64,000 bases of DNA from Deltaproteobacteria bacterium (GCA_024280335.1 JAJRQI010000008.1:1-64000); one strand, 5' to 3'. Shown: positions 7,812-17,077, numbered from the stretch's first letter. Numbers and translations are program-made. Notes: a model not told the origin generated them from the sequence alone.

Positions 7812-8432
7812 TCAGCCTTGCTGCAGCGCACTGAACCGCTGATTCAGCAGTTCCGGCTTGACGCGATAAAGAAATGAAATGGTAAAGGCACTGATCAAAC
7901 CTTCGATCAGAAACACCGGCAGGTGAGCCACCAACGCCAACTTGGCAACGCCGAGAAAATCCTCCCCGCCACTGAACAGCAACAGGGCCAGCAGGGCCGC
8001 AGAAAGCAGGGTACCGCCACCACCGACGAGACCGCCGACAATAACATGCTGCTTCTGCGTCGAGCCACGCAGCTTGTTAAACAGTAATCCGCAGAGCAGC
8101 GCCGGAACTCCCATCATCAGGGCATTGGCACCCAGCGCGGTCAAACCGCCGAACTGGAACAGTAAACTCTGCAACAACAGGCCGAGAAGGATGGCAAGAA
8201 AGGATGAGGGTCCGAGCAGTATGCCGACCAAACCGGGAATCAGCAGATGGACACTGGTCGGGCCGAGGGGCACATGAATCAGGGAGGTGACAAAGAACGA
8301 GGCAGTTACCACGGCGACCTTCGGCAGGTCTTCGCTGTCGGTCCGGCGAACGCTCCAGGCGGCTAACGCCAAACTGGCGATACCGCTGCCGATGACCACG
8401 CCGATCGGCAGAACACCGTCGGAAATATGCAT
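7812..8432 (-). CDS. cbiM: CbiM/NikM substrate-specific membrane component
   Basis: S component that recognises Ni2+ or Co2+. The N-terminus is Met-His-Ile-Ser-Asp-Gly-Val-Leu; His2 with the free amino terminus is the established metal ligand of this family. The 206-residue chain is hydrophobic throughout, and AGGAGG lies eight bases before the ATG. With NikK and NikL homologues next door rather than a classic CbiN, the system is more likely a nickel transporter than a cobalt one; the sequence alone does not prove the substrate. Confidence 0.88.
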   Translation of the reverse strand: MHISDGVLPIGVVIGSGIASLALAAWSVRRTDSEDLPKVAVVTASFFVTSLIHVPLGPTSVHLLIPGLVGILLGPSSFLAILLGLLLQSLLFQFGGLTALGANALMMGVPALLCGLLFNKLRGSTQKQHVIVGGLVGGGGTLLSAALLALLLFSGGEDFLGVAKLALVAHLPVFLIEGLISAFTISFLYRVKPELLNQRFSALQQG

Positions 8433-8435
8433 AGG

Positions 8436-8741
8436 CTAATCCTCCTGGCGTAGCTTTTTGCGCGCAGACAACCAACCGGCAATCCCGAAGACTCCGACGA
8501 TATAACCGATTCCGCCGACGATCTGAGTTGAATCAGGGGCATTCAATTCATCCCGCAATGCGGTAACCTGATGTTCCAGACGCCGCAGCTTACGCTTCAG
8601 ATCAGCATTCTCTTGTGCCGGCGGCACCGACAATGCTGCCGGAACCGCGTCGGACGCCACAGCATCAATTGCTGCAGTCAAAAGCAGACAGAGCAGCAAC
8701 TGGCAAAAAATACGGCAACTGGACTGACGGAAACTGGTCAT
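8436..8741 (-). CDS. NikL C-terminal half as a separate small membrane protein
   Basis: A 101-residue protein with a signal-like N-terminus (about residues 10-30), a charged coiled-coil segment (L-K-R-K-L-R-R-L-E-H-Q-V) and a C-terminal membrane helix, I-V-G-G-I-G-Y-I-V-G, followed by basic residues. In NikL proteins this coiled coil and G-G-I-G-Y-I-x-G helix normally follow the carboxypeptidase-like domain in one chain. Here they form their own gene, directly after the gene for that domain, with their own signal sequence and RBS (GAGGA). It looks like a stable gene split rather than a recent frameshift. Confidence 0.65.
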   Translation of the reverse strand: MTSFRQSSCRIFCQLLLCLLLTAAIDAVASDAVPAALSVPPAQENADLKRKLRRLEHQVTALRDELNAPDSTQIVGGIGYIVGVFGIAGWLSARKKLRQED

Positions 8742-8742
8742 C

Positions 8743-9084
8743 TCATTCCTCGTTAAAGGCGGATCTTTTCAGCAGAAAGTGATTTTTGTGGCCCATACTG
8801 GCGGTAATCACCAGGGTCAGATCTGCAACCTTCGGCACCTTGAACTGAAACAATCCGGCTGCATCGGTGACACCTTCCAGCAGCAGTTGCTGCTGATCGT
8901 CGAAAACCTGAATCTTCCCCTTGGCAACCGGTCGACCGTCAGGAAAATAACTCTCCGCGTAAACGATCCCGGCCTCGACGTATGCGAAGACATTCACTTT
9001 GTGTGCCAGAGCCGAAGCGGGAAACAGCAACCCGACCGACAAGAGGCAGAGCAGTCCGGTTAAACGTATTTTCTGCAGCATCAT
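8743..9084 (-). CDS. NikL N-terminal half: periplasmic carboxypeptidase-regulatory-like domain protein
   Basis: A secreted 113-residue protein. The signal peptide (about residues 1-27, ending A-L-A-H-K) is followed by a small beta-sandwich of the kind annotated as CbiL/NikL or carboxypeptidase-regulatory-like: V-N-V-F-A-Y-V-E-A-G, a D-A-A-G-L-F-x-F turn and T-A-S-M-G-H-K near the end. These histidine-starting domains are proposed to help deliver nickel to NikM. The next gene supplies the part of NikL missing here. AGGAG lies six bases upstream of the first of two ATG codons. Confidence 0.7.
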   Translation of the reverse strand: MMLQKIRLTGLLCLLSVGLLFPASALAHKVNVFAYVEAGIVYAESYFPDGRPVAKGKIQVFDDQQQLLLEGVTDAAGLFQFKVPKVADLTLVITASMGHKNHFLLKRSAFNEE

Positions 9085-9093
9085 CGTCGTCTC

Positions 9094-9885
9094 CTAACGC
9101 ATGTCGCGGGTGTGGACCCAGTAAACGGCTCCGATCTCGACATTTTTTTCTTCCCCCTCATGCTTAAGGGTCCAGTCTGCTTCCGAAAGCGCAGAAAAAC
9201 CCCACCAGCCCGACTTCGGCATGGCATAACTGAAGACACCGTTGCTATCGGCCTTGACCACCTGAGTGACAAAGGGATCGGAGGGCGGATGAATGATGCT
9301 GATATTGTCCGCAGATTCATTCAGGTATTCGATTTCAACCTCGGCGAAGGGAACCGGTTGACCCTTGAGCAACACCTGCCCAGTAAACAGATTCCCAGTC
9401 CAGAGCCCATAGGGACGGGTCATCGGAATAATTTCCGTTTCCAGGCCGACCGGCTGATCCCAGCCCGTTTCGAGCCCCAGGGCGTTGACGCAAACCTTGG
9501 CATAATGGACGATAAACAGATCCTCGGCAGGCTCCCAATAGGGCGTCGGCGCAACAAAAAATGTGTAATCTCCCGGCCGACGGATTTTGTAATCGGTGAT
9601 CCAGAAAGTAAACGTCTCTAACTGATCCGGACTACTTCCCTTGCTCGCTTGCAGCGTTTCCAGCAGATCCGTCTTTCGACCGGAATGCAGGGCACCAAAC
9701 TGCTGCGGCTTGGCCATCTCCATGTAATGGCGCTCCATCGGATGAATGAACTTCACCTGAAGAGTGAGTGTTTTGCCATCATCCTGAGTAACAATATCGT
9801 CCGAGGGGATAATGGTGCCAAAATGAGCATCGACAGCAGGGGCCAGGAACAGCAGCAGGCCCAGACAGAGCACAATGAAACGCAT
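9094..9885 (-). CDS. nikK: NikK-like periplasmic nickel-uptake protein (DUF4198)
   Basis: A 263-residue secreted protein with an N-terminal signal peptide ending near A-V-D-A-H-F-G, which would leave a histidine at the mature N-terminus as in NikK. The rest matches the DUF4198/NikK pattern: long beta-rich domain, P-T-P-Y-W-E-P-A-E-D, and a carboxypeptidase-like second half with G-V-F-S-Y-A-M-P. It is the promoter-proximal gene of the transporter operon. The ATG at 9885 has AGGA eight bases upstream; an in-frame GTG two codons earlier sits too close to the RBS. Confidence 0.75.
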   Translation of the reverse strand: MRFIVLCLGLLLFLAPAVDAHFGTIIPSDDIVTQDDGKTLTLQVKFIHPMERHYMEMAKPQQFGALHSGRKTDLLETLQASKGSSPDQLETFTFWITDYKIRRPGDYTFFVAPTPYWEPAEDLFIVHYAKVCVNALGLETGWDQPVGLETEIIPMTRPYGLWTGNLFTGQVLLKGQPVPFAEVEIEYLNESADNISIIHPPSDPFVTQVVKADSNGVFSYAMPKSGWWGFSALSEADWTLKHEGEEKNVEIGAVYWVHTRDMR

Positions 9886-9991
9886 AACCACAATCCTTTC
9901 TCGACTGACAATAAGAGCCTCGCGACATCGGCCCCAATGGCGGATGCCACGAATTTGACTTTTGTAGCACGCGCAATCTAGCCAACATCGG

Positions 9992-10040
9992 GAACCGTGT
10001 CAAGCGGTTCGTGTCATGAATATAGTTTTCGTAGCACGAA
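9992..10040 (-). promoter_or_regulatory. Inverted repeats upstream of nikK, candidate metal-response site
   Basis: TTCGTG (10008-10013) and CACGAA (10035-10040) form an inverted repeat spaced by 21 bases, and GAACCG/CGGTTC (9992-9997, 10005-10010) form a short hairpin beside it. The word GTAGCACG occurs both here and near 9964. Widely spaced half-sites of this sort are typical of NikR operators, but the match is not to a known consensus, so the regulator is a guess. Confidence 0.35.
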
Positions 10041-10052
10041 CTCGAGACACAG

Positions 10053-10089
10053 AAAAGCCCCCTGTCGAAAGAGGGAACCGACAGGGGGC
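10053..10089 (-). terminator. Rho-independent terminator of ychF
   Basis: An 11-bp perfect stem (10057-10067 with 10079-10089) and an 11-base loop are followed on the minus strand by a U-run, 28 bases past the ychF stop. It isolates ychF from the nickel operon. Confidence 0.85.
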
Positions 10090-10117
10090 TGAGCCGACTC
10101 AGAGACCTCTGCTTGCA

Positions 10118-11212
10118 TCAGACATTAAACCGGAAGTGCATCACGTCCCCGTCGAGAACGCGATACTCTTTCCCTTCCAGGCGCAGCAGGCCTTTTTCCT
10201 TGGCTCCTGCTTCGCCGCCGGAATTGACAAAATCCTCAAAAGCGGTCACTTCGGCGCGGATAAAACCTTTTTCAAAATCAGTGTGGATCACTCCGGCGGC
10301 CTGTGGGGCCAGTGAACCGTCAGGGATCGTCCAGGCCCGCACCTCTTTAACCCCGGCAGTAAAATAGGTAATCAGACCGAGCAATCGGTACCCGGCATGA
10401 ATCATCCGATCCAGCCCTGCTTCGTCAAGCCCCATCTCCTGCAGGAACTCAAGTTTCTCCCCGGCATCCAGTTCAGCGATCTCTGCTTCAATCTTGCCGC
10501 AAATGGTCACCACTTCAGCCCCTTCTGCAGCAGCATGCTCGCGCACCTTCTGCACAAAGGGGTGGCTCCCCTCCAGATCATCCTCGGTGACATTGGCCAC
10601 ATAGAGGACCGGCTTGATGGTGATCAGACAGAGTTCTGCAATGGTTTTCAGTTCCTCTTGATCGAGGGACACTGAAGATGCCGGTTGTCCCTCATTCAAG
10701 GCATCGCGCACCTTCAGCAGGGTTGCCAGCTCAGCTTGCAACTTTTTATCACCACTTCTAGCCTGTTTCTGACTGCGCTGAATCCGCTTTTCAACGGTAT
10801 CCAGATCCGCCAGGTTCAACTCGGTCTGGATAACCTCGATATCGCGCAGCGGATCGACGCTGCCATCGACATGCACAACGTTTTCGTCCTCGAAACAGCG
10901 CACGATATGGGCGATCGCATCAACCTGACGGATATGCCCGAGAAACTTGTTCCCGAGCCCCTCCCCCCGACTGGCACCGCTAACCAGCCCGGCAATATCG
11001 ACAAACTCCATGCTGGTCGGCAAAATCGCCTGTGGTTTGACGATCTCAGCCAGTTGATCAAGACGCTTGTCCGCCATCGCCACCACACCGATATTCGGTT
11101 CGATGGTACAGAAAGGATAGTTGGCAGACTCGGCTCCGGCCGAGGTGATCGCATTGAAGATGGTCGACTTGCCGACGTTCGGCAAACCAACGATTCCGCA
11201 TTTAAAACCCAT
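10118..11212 (-). CDS. ychF: Ribosome-binding ATPase YchF (OLA1 family)
   Basis: Obg-related P-loop protein that binds ribosomes and prefers ATP to GTP. The 364-residue sequence starts [17 protein letters not shown] (G1 motif at residues 9-17), has the D-I-A-G-L-V-x-G-A-S-x-G-x-G-L-G-N-x-F switch region, a coiled-coil insert and the C-terminal TGS domain ending in D-V-M-H-F-R-F-N-V. The frame is open further upstream, but the family N-terminus fixes the start at 11212. Confidence 0.95.
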   Translation of the reverse strand: MGFKCGIVGLPNVGKSTIFNAITSAGAESANYPFCTIEPNIGVVAMADKRLDQLAEIVKPQAILPTSMEFVDIAGLVSGASRGEGLGNKFLGHIRQVDAIAHIVRCFEDENVVHVDGSVDPLRDIEVIQTELNLADLDTVEKRIQRSQKQARSGDKKLQAELATLLKVRDALNEGQPASSVSLDQEELKTIAELCLITIKPVLYVANVTEDDLEGSHPFVQKVREHAAAEGAEVVTICGKIEAEIAELDAGEKLEFLQEMGLDEAGLDRMIHAGYRLLGLITYFTAGVKEVRAWTIPDGSLAPQAAGVIHTDFEKGFIRAEVTAFEDFVNSGGEAGAKEKGLLRLEGKEYRVLDGDVMHFRFNV

Positions 11213-11222
11213 GGTAAATTCC

Positions 11223-11290
11223 GTAACGAGTGACGAGTAACGGGTAACAAGTTTAAGCACGGACCCTACCCGTCACTCTTCACTTGTCAC
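11223..11290. repeat. Heptamer-repeat fold-back element (GTRACGR units)
   Basis: Between ychF and hppA, four heptamers of the form GTAACGA/GTGACGA lie in tandem (11223-11250), and three related ones lie in the opposite orientation (11270-11290). The two 24-base arms (11223-11246 and 11267-11290) are complementary at about 20 of 24 positions around a 20-base loop, so the unit can form one long hairpin. No coding sense is visible. It resembles dispersed short-period intergenic repeats rather than a gene. Confidence 0.6.
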
Positions 11291-11304
11291 GCTTTACTGC
11301 TGGT

Positions 11305-11342
11305 AAAAAAGACGATAGCCGGGACCAAGGCCCCGGCTATCG
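11305..11342 (-). terminator. Rho-independent terminator of hppA
   Basis: CGATAGCCGGG (11313-11323) and its complement CCCGGCTATCG (11332-11342) form an 11-bp stem with an 8-base loop, followed on the minus strand by TC and six U residues. It lies 29 bases past the hppA stop. Confidence 0.88.
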
Positions 11343-11370
11343 GATTAAGCAATGATTGCCCGAATATTCC

Positions 11371-13386
11371 CTATACGAGCAGCGGTGCGATGACCAGTGA
11401 GACAACACTCATCAGCTTGATGAGGATGTTCATGGACGGACCGGAGGTGTCTTTAAACGGATCGCCGACGGTGTCGCCGATAACCGCTGCAGCGTGAGCA
11501 TCGCCACCCTTGCCTTCACCTTCAAGCTGACCACTTTCGATGTACTTTTTGGCGTTATCCCAGGCACCGCCACCGTTCGACATCATCAGGGCGAGCAACA
11601 CTCCGGTCACGGTCGCACCGGCGAGCATGCCGCCGAGAGCTTCTTTTCCGAGAACAAAACCGATCAAAACCGGAGCAACAACCGCGACCACGCCCGGCAG
11701 AACCATTTCTTTCAGCGCAGCCTTAGCGGAGATGTCGATACATTTCTGCGAGTCCGGCTTAACCCCTTCTTTACCTTCGAGCAGGCCCGGAATCTCACGG
11801 AACTGGCGACGAATTTCTTCCACCATCATCCCCGCGGCACGACCGACCGACGTCATGGTCAGAGCACCGATGAAGAACGGCAAAGCACCGCCGAGCAGCA
11901 TGCCGATAATTACCATCGGGTTGATCAGGTTGATTGTTTCAAGCTTTACGGTGGTCGCATAAGCGGAGAACAGCGCCAGGGCGGTCAAGGCTGCGGAACC
12001 GATAGCAAAGCCCTTACCGATAGCAGCAGTGGTGTTGCCGATGGCGTCGAGGCCGTCGGTGATCTTCCGCACGTCGGGACCAAGACCGGCCATCTCAGAG
12101 ATACCGCCGGCATTATCGGCGATCGGGCCGTAAGCATCAACCGTCATAGTGACGCCGACAGTGGCCAGCATACCGACAGCGGCAATGCCGATACCGTAGA
12201 GACCGGCAAAATGGTTGGAAACAAAGATGCAGGCGCAGATGATCAGGATCGGTACGGCACAGGACTCCAGACCGACTGCCAGGCCATGGATAATATTGGT
12301 CGCCGGACCGGTTTTGGAGGCTTCGGCAATCCGAGCCACCGGAGCATGAGCGGTGTAGTATTCAGTGACCTGTCCGATAGCAATGCCAGCAATGGTTCCA
12401 GCCAGAACCGCCCAGAAAACGCCAGTGGAAATTCCCAGGAACTGGATCACAAAAAATGCTGCCACCAGAAAACCGCCGGCAGCGACAAAAGTGGTGTAGT
12501 GCAGCGCCTTGGCCGGGTCAATCCCTTTGAGCAACTTCATCGAGAAGATGCCAATCACCGAAAAGATCAGGCCGACCATGGCCATCACCAACGGCAGGAT
12601 CATGACATTCTCCTGGATACTCGCACCGCCACCTAACTTGATCAGCAGTTCCGGACCAGCGGCAGCAGCAATTGCCATCGTCGCGATGATCGAACCGACA
12701 TAAGATTCGAAGATATCTGCACCCATCCCGGCTGTATCGCCGACACAATCACCGACATTATCTGCGATAACTCCCGGGTTACGCGGATCATCTTCCGGTA
12801 TACCTGCTTCAATCTTACCAACCAGGTCAGCACCGACGTCAGCCGCTTTGGTGTAGATACCACCACCAACCCGGGCGAACAGGGCAATGGAGGAAGCCCC
12901 CATGGCGAAACCATTGATATACCTAGCCGTTTCTGGATTTCCACCAAAGTAGATGTAAGCAACACCGAGGCCGATCAGGCCGAGAGAGGCAACCGCCAGT
13001 CCCATAACGGCACCGCCGTTGTAGGAAACTTCCAGAGCCTTGGCCTGACCGTCAGCACGAGCGGCTTCACAGGTCCGCACGTTGGCCCGAGTCGCAGCTT
13101 TCATGCCGATAAAACCGCAGGTCATGGAACAGACAGCACCACCGAGAAATGCCAGAGCGGTCTGATAATTCATCCCGGCAGCAATCAGAGCAAAAACGAC
13201 CACAATGAAAATCGCCAGCACCCGGTACTCACGATTAAGAAAAGCCATTGCGCCAGCATGAATATCTTCAGATATTTCACGCATTCTTTCATTGCCGACA
13301 GGTGCTGCCTTAACGATGTTGTACATTACAATCGCGATGACAAACCCGATCGCTCCCAGAATAGGAGCCCACATTTGCAGTTCCAT
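11371..13386 (-). CDS. hppA: K+-dependent membrane-bound pyrophosphatase (ion pump)
   Basis: Integral inner-membrane pump that couples hydrolysis of pyrophosphate to export of H+ or Na+. The 671-residue chain has about 16 hydrophobic segments, the substrate-binding D-V-G-A-D-L-V-G-K motif, the D-N-V-G-D-C-V-G-D acidic cluster and a second acidic motif near the C-terminus ([10 protein letters not shown]). At the position that separates subfamilies it reads [10 protein letters not shown]; alanine there, instead of lysine, marks the K+-dependent class. Which ion is pumped cannot be read safely from sequence. It lies 28 bases after pth. Confidence 0.93.
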   Translation of the reverse strand: MELQMWAPILGAIGFVIAIVMYNIVKAAPVGNERMREISEDIHAGAMAFLNREYRVLAIFIVVVFALIAAGMNYQTALAFLGGAVCSMTCGFIGMKAATRANVRTCEAARADGQAKALEVSYNGGAVMGLAVASLGLIGLGVAYIYFGGNPETARYINGFAMGASSIALFARVGGGIYTKAADVGADLVGKIEAGIPEDDPRNPGVIADNVGDCVGDTAGMGADIFESYVGSIIATMAIAAAAGPELLIKLGGGASIQENVMILPLVMAMVGLIFSVIGIFSMKLLKGIDPAKALHYTTFVAAGGFLVAAFFVIQFLGISTGVFWAVLAGTIAGIAIGQVTEYYTAHAPVARIAEASKTGPATNIIHGLAVGLESCAVPILIICACIFVSNHFAGLYGIGIAAVGMLATVGVTMTVDAYGPIADNAGGISEMAGLGPDVRKITDGLDAIGNTTAAIGKGFAIGSAALTALALFSAYATTVKLETINLINPMVIIGMLLGGALPFFIGALTMTSVGRAAGMMVEEIRRQFREIPGLLEGKEGVKPDSQKCIDISAKAALKEMVLPGVVAVVAPVLIGFVLGKEALGGMLAGATVTGVLLALMMSNGGGAWDNAKKYIESGQLEGEGKGGDAHAAAVIGDTVGDPFKDTSGPSMNILIKLMSVVSLVIAPLLV

Positions 13387-13414
13387 CTGTTCCTTGCCTC
13401 TCTTTTAAGTGTGT

Positions 13415-13993
13415 TTAAAGTGAATCCAGCAGGTTACAATTATTGAAACGATTCATTGCCGCAAGCGTTCCGTCTTTCAGAATCGCTTCGGCAGCATCAG
13501 CGGCTAAATCCAGTAACTGTGGCAGTAGTTTCCGTTCGTCGGCTGAGTAACGACCTAACACGTGGCTGGTCACATCACCCCGCTCAGGCCGACCGATACC
13601 CACCTTGAGACGGACAAAATCTCTGCAGCCCAGCAGCTCGACGATGTCACGCATGCCATTGTGGCCACCGTGGCCGCCATCCGGCCTGATCCGTAATCGC
13701 CCAAAAGGCAGATCGAGATCATCGAAGATGACAATCAAATCCCCCGGAGTGATGCCGAGGGATTTATAAGCGGCAGTGACGCTGGCTCCGCTGCGGTTCA
13801 TGAAGATCTGCGGCAGCAGGATGATGATCTCTTCGCCAGCCGCTCGGCCGACTCCGTAAATCCCCTGGTAGCCTTTTCTCTTCAGTGCTATCCGGTGTCG
13901 TTCGGCAACCAGCTCAGCCACCTGAAATCCAGCATTGTGGCGGGTTCCGGTATATTTATCGCCCGGATTCCCCAACCCAACCATTAATTTCAC
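13415..13993 (-). CDS. pth: Peptidyl-tRNA hydrolase
   Basis: Recycles peptidyl-tRNA released by stalled ribosomes. The 192-residue protein begins with the diagnostic M-V-G-L-G-N-P-G and has R-H-N-A-G-F (catalytic His near residue 21), the F-M-N-x-S-G substrate-binding motif, D-D-L-D-L-P and the G-G-H-G-G-H-N-G-M-R block. It is 29 bases downstream of rplY, the common rplY-pth pairing. Confidence 0.94.
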   Translation of the reverse strand: MKLMVGLGNPGDKYTGTRHNAGFQVAELVAERHRIALKRKGYQGIYGVGRAAGEEIIILLPQIFMNRSGASVTAAYKSLGITPGDLIVIFDDLDLPFGRLRIRPDGGHGGHNGMRDIVELLGCRDFVRLKVGIGRPERGDVTSHVLGRYSADERKLLPQLLDLAADAAEAILKDGTLAAMNRFNNCNLLDSL

Positions 13994-14022
13994 AGTCGCC
14001 TCGCCGACAAAGTAGAGAAGGG

Positions 14023-14652
14023 TTATTCTGCAGCGGCGACAGCTTCAACGCCTTCAGCTGCCTCTTCACCCTCTTCAGTTTCCTCTACCTCTTCTTTGTG
14101 CCCCTTAACGGTGATCACAGTGAAGTTCACATCGTGGAGAATCTCAACGCCCTCAGGGACGACAACTTCGTTGACGTGGACAACATCACCGATAGTCAGT
14201 GCCGCGACTTCAATTTCGATAGACTGAGGAATGGCTGTCGGCAAGCAGACAACTTCAAGTTCGTGACGGATCAGTTGCAGAGTCCCGCCCTCTTTCTCGC
14301 CGATAGACGTACCTACAGTATGGACGGGAACCATAAAGTTAACTTTTTTCTGCAGATCGATAGCATGGAAATCGGCGCAAACCATAGTCCGGCGGATAGC
14401 GTGCAAGTCCAGGTCCTTAAGAACGACAACTTTGCCTTCTACTGCAGGGGCACCTTTCAGGGTCAGCAGCGTGTTCCAGCCTGCATCACTGGCAATTGCT
14501 TGCTCAAGAGCCTTCGGCTCTACAGTAATCGCTGTCGGCTCCATATCCTTGCCATAAACAACTGCCGGAACCAAACCGGCAGCACGCAATTGGCGAGCAG
14601 CGCCCTTACCGGTATTTTCACGAATTTCTACATTCAGTTCTGCTTGTGCCAT
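14023..14652 (-). CDS. rplY: 50S ribosomal protein L25/general stress protein Ctc (bL25)
   Basis: 5S rRNA-binding protein of the long Ctc (TL5) type: an N-terminal L25 domain (R-x-N-T-G-K-G-A-A-R-Q-L-R, then P-A-V-V-Y-G-K) followed by a C-terminal beta domain (V-E-V-V-C-L-P, I-G-D-V-V-H-V-N-E-V), 209 residues in all. The C-terminal ~30 residues are Glu/Ala-rich and low-complexity. It lies 55 bases after prs and is probably transcribed with it and pth. Confidence 0.93.
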   Translation of the reverse strand: MAQAELNVEIRENTGKGAARQLRAAGLVPAVVYGKDMEPTAITVEPKALEQAIASDAGWNTLLTLKGAPAVEGKVVVLKDLDLHAIRRTMVCADFHAIDLQKKVNFMVPVHTVGTSIGEKEGGTLQLIRHELEVVCLPTAIPQSIEIEVAALTIGDVVHVNEVVVPEGVEILHDVNFTVITVKGHKEEVEETEEGEEAAEGVEAVAAAE

Positions 14653-14707
14653 CTATTTATCCTCCATCTAATTGGGAAACTGGCTTTTTATACAACGGGT
14701 CGCTCTG

Positions 14708-15646
14708 CTAGACAAACAGCGAACTGACCGATTCATCATTGTGGATACGTCGGATTGCTTCCGAGAGCAGACGACTGACCGAGATACCGGTCAATTTGCT
14801 GCATTGCTCTATTTTGTCACTGGTTGGAATTGTGTTGCAGACAACCACCTGCTGCAGCGGGCTGCTTTCGATCCGCTCCAACGCCGGGCCGGACAGAACT
14901 CCGTGGGTTGCGCAGGCGAACACCTCGCTTGCCCCTTCAGCCTGCAACGCCTGAGCGGCTGCACAGAGGGTCCCGGCGGTATCGATCATATCGTCGATAA
15001 TCACACAGATTTTTCCCTTGACGTCACCGATAATATGCATCACCTCGGACACGTTCGGCCCGCTGCGGCGCTTATCGATAATTGCCAACCCGGCATTTAA
15101 ACGCTTACCGAATGCGCGAGCGCGCTCGGTGCCGCCGGCATCCGGGGAGACCACCACCAGATTTTCGGAGCTCGGCACAAGTTTGCGGATCTCTTCGAGC
15201 ATGACCGGTGCAGCGTATAGATGGTCGACCGGAATATCAAAAAACCCCTGAATCTGGCCCGCATGTAAATCCATGGTCAACAGACGATCGATTCCGGCGA
15301 CCGACATCAGGTCCGCGACCAATTTGGCAGTAATCGGTGCCCGCGGTGTGACCTTGCGATCCTGGCGAGCATAACCGAAGTAAGGAACCACGGCGTTAAT
15401 CCGGGCAGCAGAAGATCGTTTCAGAGCATCAACCATCACCAACAGTTCCATCAGATGGTGATTGGCCGGGGCGCAGGTCGATTGGATGACGTAGACATCG
15501 CGACCACGCACGTTTTCACCGATCTCTACCATGACCTCGCCATCGGAGAAGGTCCGCACTTTGGCATCACCTAACTTCACCGACAAATGGCCACAGATTT
15601 CCTGCGCAAGAGGCTCGTTGGAATTACCAGTAAAAATCTTGATCAT
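14708..15646 (-). CDS. prs: Ribose-phosphate pyrophosphokinase (PRPP synthetase)
   Basis: Makes PRPP from ribose 5-phosphate and ATP for nucleotide, His and Trp synthesis. Class I features are present: F-S-D-G-E near residue 37, R-G-x-D-V-Y-V-I-Q-S-T, the flexible-loop segment Y-A-R-Q-D-R-K, and the PRPP loop D-D-M-I-D-T-A-G-T. The ATG at 15646 gives the family N-terminus (I-K-I-F-T-G-N-S-N). However, AAAGG lies about 15 bases upstream of it and at a better distance from a GTG two codons earlier (15652), so the true start may be that GTG. Confidence 0.94.
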   Translation of the reverse strand: MIKIFTGNSNEPLAQEICGHLSVKLGDAKVRTFSDGEVMVEIGENVRGRDVYVIQSTCAPANHHLMELLVMVDALKRSSAARINAVVPYFGYARQDRKVTPRAPITAKLVADLMSVAGIDRLLTMDLHAGQIQGFFDIPVDHLYAAPVMLEEIRKLVPSSENLVVVSPDAGGTERARAFGKRLNAGLAIIDKRRSGPNVSEVMHIIGDVKGKICVIIDDMIDTAGTLCAAAQALQAEGASEVFACATHGVLSGPALERIESSPLQQVVVCNTIPTSDKIEQCSKLTGISVSRLLSEAIRRIHNDESVSSLFV

Positions 15647-15762
15647 ACCCACAGGCACACACCTTTTCGCTGAAAAACGCAAAAACGCTTAGGCCATAGC
15701 AGCACCATGAACTAAGCAAAACTTTTATATTATCAGACACCTGCATCAGTGCTGAGAGTTGA

Positions 15763-15837
15763 TGGCTGGGGCGCCAGGAATCGAACCTGGGAATGCCGGA
15801 ATCAAAATCCGGTGCCTTACCGCTTGGCGACGCCCCA
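15763..15837 (-). tRNA. tRNA-Gln (anticodon TTG)
   Basis: Reading the minus strand from 15837, a 7-bp acceptor stem (T-GGGGCG with CGCCCC-A), a D arm, an anticodon loop with TTG flanked by T and A, the T-psi-C arm with GGTTCGAATCC and an encoded 3' GCCA form a standard cloverleaf. Anticodon TTG decodes CAA/CAG. It lies between ispE and prs with its own likely promoter at 15875-15903. Confidence 0.95.
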
Positions 15838-15874
15838 ATAAATATACAATACAACCTGTTTCCAGAACCGGCCG

Positions 15875-15903
15875 TTTCTACCCGGAACCGGCGCAACTGT
15901 CAA
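15875..15903 (-). promoter_or_regulatory. Candidate promoter for tRNA-Gln (and prs)
   Basis: On the minus strand a consensus TTGACA (15898-15903) is followed after 17 bases by TAGAAA (15875-15880), about 38 bases before the tRNA 5' end and just beyond the ispE stop codon. Confidence 0.5.
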
Positions 15904-15924
15904 CCGAAATCCGGCACCCAAGGT

Positions 15925-16770
15925 TCAGAGGGGTCGAACCGGCGAGATCAACCAGTCATTTCCCCTGGCCAGCTCTACACCCGCATGACTGGCCTCGGCA
16001 AAATCTCTGAAAACGCCGAATACCGTTGCGCCGCTCCCCGACATCAACGCTCCGAGGGCACCTTGCGCCAACAGCAGTTGCTTGATTTCAACCAGCAGCG
16101 GATAGCGCTCGAGGGTGACCTGTTCCAGATCGTTGTGCAAGGCTGCGCAAAGTTCGGACTTTGTCGCAACAGAAAACCACGGAAGGTTAGCCAGTTCACC
16201 CCCTTTTGTCAACCGTAAACTTTGGTAAACCCAGGCGGTAGAAACGGCAATTCCTGGGTTGATCAACAGATAAGCAACACTGGGCAGATTCGGGAGTTTT
16301 TCCAGTTGAGTTCCGACTCCGGTCGCCCAGGCAGGTGCAGCAAAAACAAAGAAGGGCACATCCGCACCAAGCTGCCCTCCAAGCGCCATCAACCGCTCCT
16401 TCCCCAGCTGCAAATCGAGCAATTCATCCAACGCCATCAAGACCGTTGCTGCGTTCGATGAGCCCCCTCCCAAACCGGCCGCAACCGGTATCTGTTTCTC
16501 GACCTCTATTTCAACCCCCACAACCGATTCTGCCTCGCATAAAATCAGTCGCGCGGCCTTTGCTACAATATTTTCCTCACCAGCGGCAAGCGCTACTGCA
16601 GCACAGGCAACCCTGATTCCAGCAGCCCCGCCAAGGCGGATTCGAATATGATCGCAGAGATCAACTCGCTGCATCGCCATCGCCAGTTCATGATAGCCAT
16701 CTTCACGCCGACCGAGGACGTGCAGACATAAATTGATTTTTGCCGGAGACAGAAAGGTCCGCCCAGTCAT
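15925..16770 (-). CDS. ispE: 4-diphosphocytidyl-2-C-methyl-D-erythritol kinase
   Basis: GHMP-family kinase of the non-mevalonate (MEP) isoprenoid pathway; phosphorylates CDP-methylerythritol. The 281-residue sequence has P-A-K-I-N-L-C-L-H-V-L-G-R-R-E-D-G-Y-H near the N-terminus, the ATP-binding P-V-A-A-G-L-G-G-G-S-S-N-A-A loop, G-A-D-V-P-F-F and the C-terminal M-S-G-S-G-A-T-V-F-G motif. GGAGG lies seven bases before the ATG. The order ispE, tRNA-Gln, prs, rplY, pth is common across bacteria. Confidence 0.95.
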   Translation of the reverse strand: MTGRTFLSPAKINLCLHVLGRREDGYHELAMAMQRVDLCDHIRIRLGGAAGIRVACAAVALAAGEENIVAKAARLILCEAESVVGVEIEVEKQIPVAAGLGGGSSNAATVLMALDELLDLQLGKERLMALGGQLGADVPFFVFAAPAWATGVGTQLEKLPNLPSVAYLLINPGIAVSTAWVYQSLRLTKGGELANLPWFSVATKSELCAALHNDLEQVTLERYPLLVEIKQLLLAQGALGALMSGSGATVFGVFRDFAEASHAGVELARGNDWLISPVRPL

Positions 16771-16809
16771 CTTGATTCCTCCAATTTATCAATAGTCCAA
16801 AGGGAGGGC

Positions 16810-16838
16810 ATTCTCCCCAGCCCAAACACCTCTGTCAA
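16810..16838 (-). promoter_or_regulatory. Candidate promoter of ispE
   Basis: TTGACA (16833-16838, minus strand) is spaced by 17 bases from GAGAAT (16810-16815), 40 bases before the ispE start codon. Confidence 0.5.
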
Positions 16839-17077
16839 GGCGTTTAACGGAGCACTAATCCACCCGCAAAACACTACACTGATTAAAAAATCCCCGCAAT
16901 TGACAGAACCAGGTTTTAAAACAACGGCTGGAACAAGTCACGGAAGTGGCCAATTTTCGCCGTCGGCGGCCGGCAGTGGCCATCACTTACCATTCAATCG
17001 GCGCCAGAAACGACACCCACATCCTGTAACCTGCTGTTTTCATGATACTGCAAAAAACAAGAACAGCATTTTAAAAA
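16839..17077. other. Intergenic region between ispE and the TRAP operon
   Basis: Divergent spacer with no credible gene. TGCTGTT (17032-17038) and AACAGCA (17062-17068) form a perfect 7-bp inverted repeat ending 10 bases before the sigma-54-type promoter, a possible repressor or activator site. The word AGTGGCCA occurs twice (near 16945 and 16974). Nothing else stands out. Confidence 0.4.

Noticed and set aside
11223-11290. CRISPR array considered for the heptamer repeats
   Set aside because: Units are 7 bases with no spacers of regular length, and the second group is inverted; not a CRISPR.
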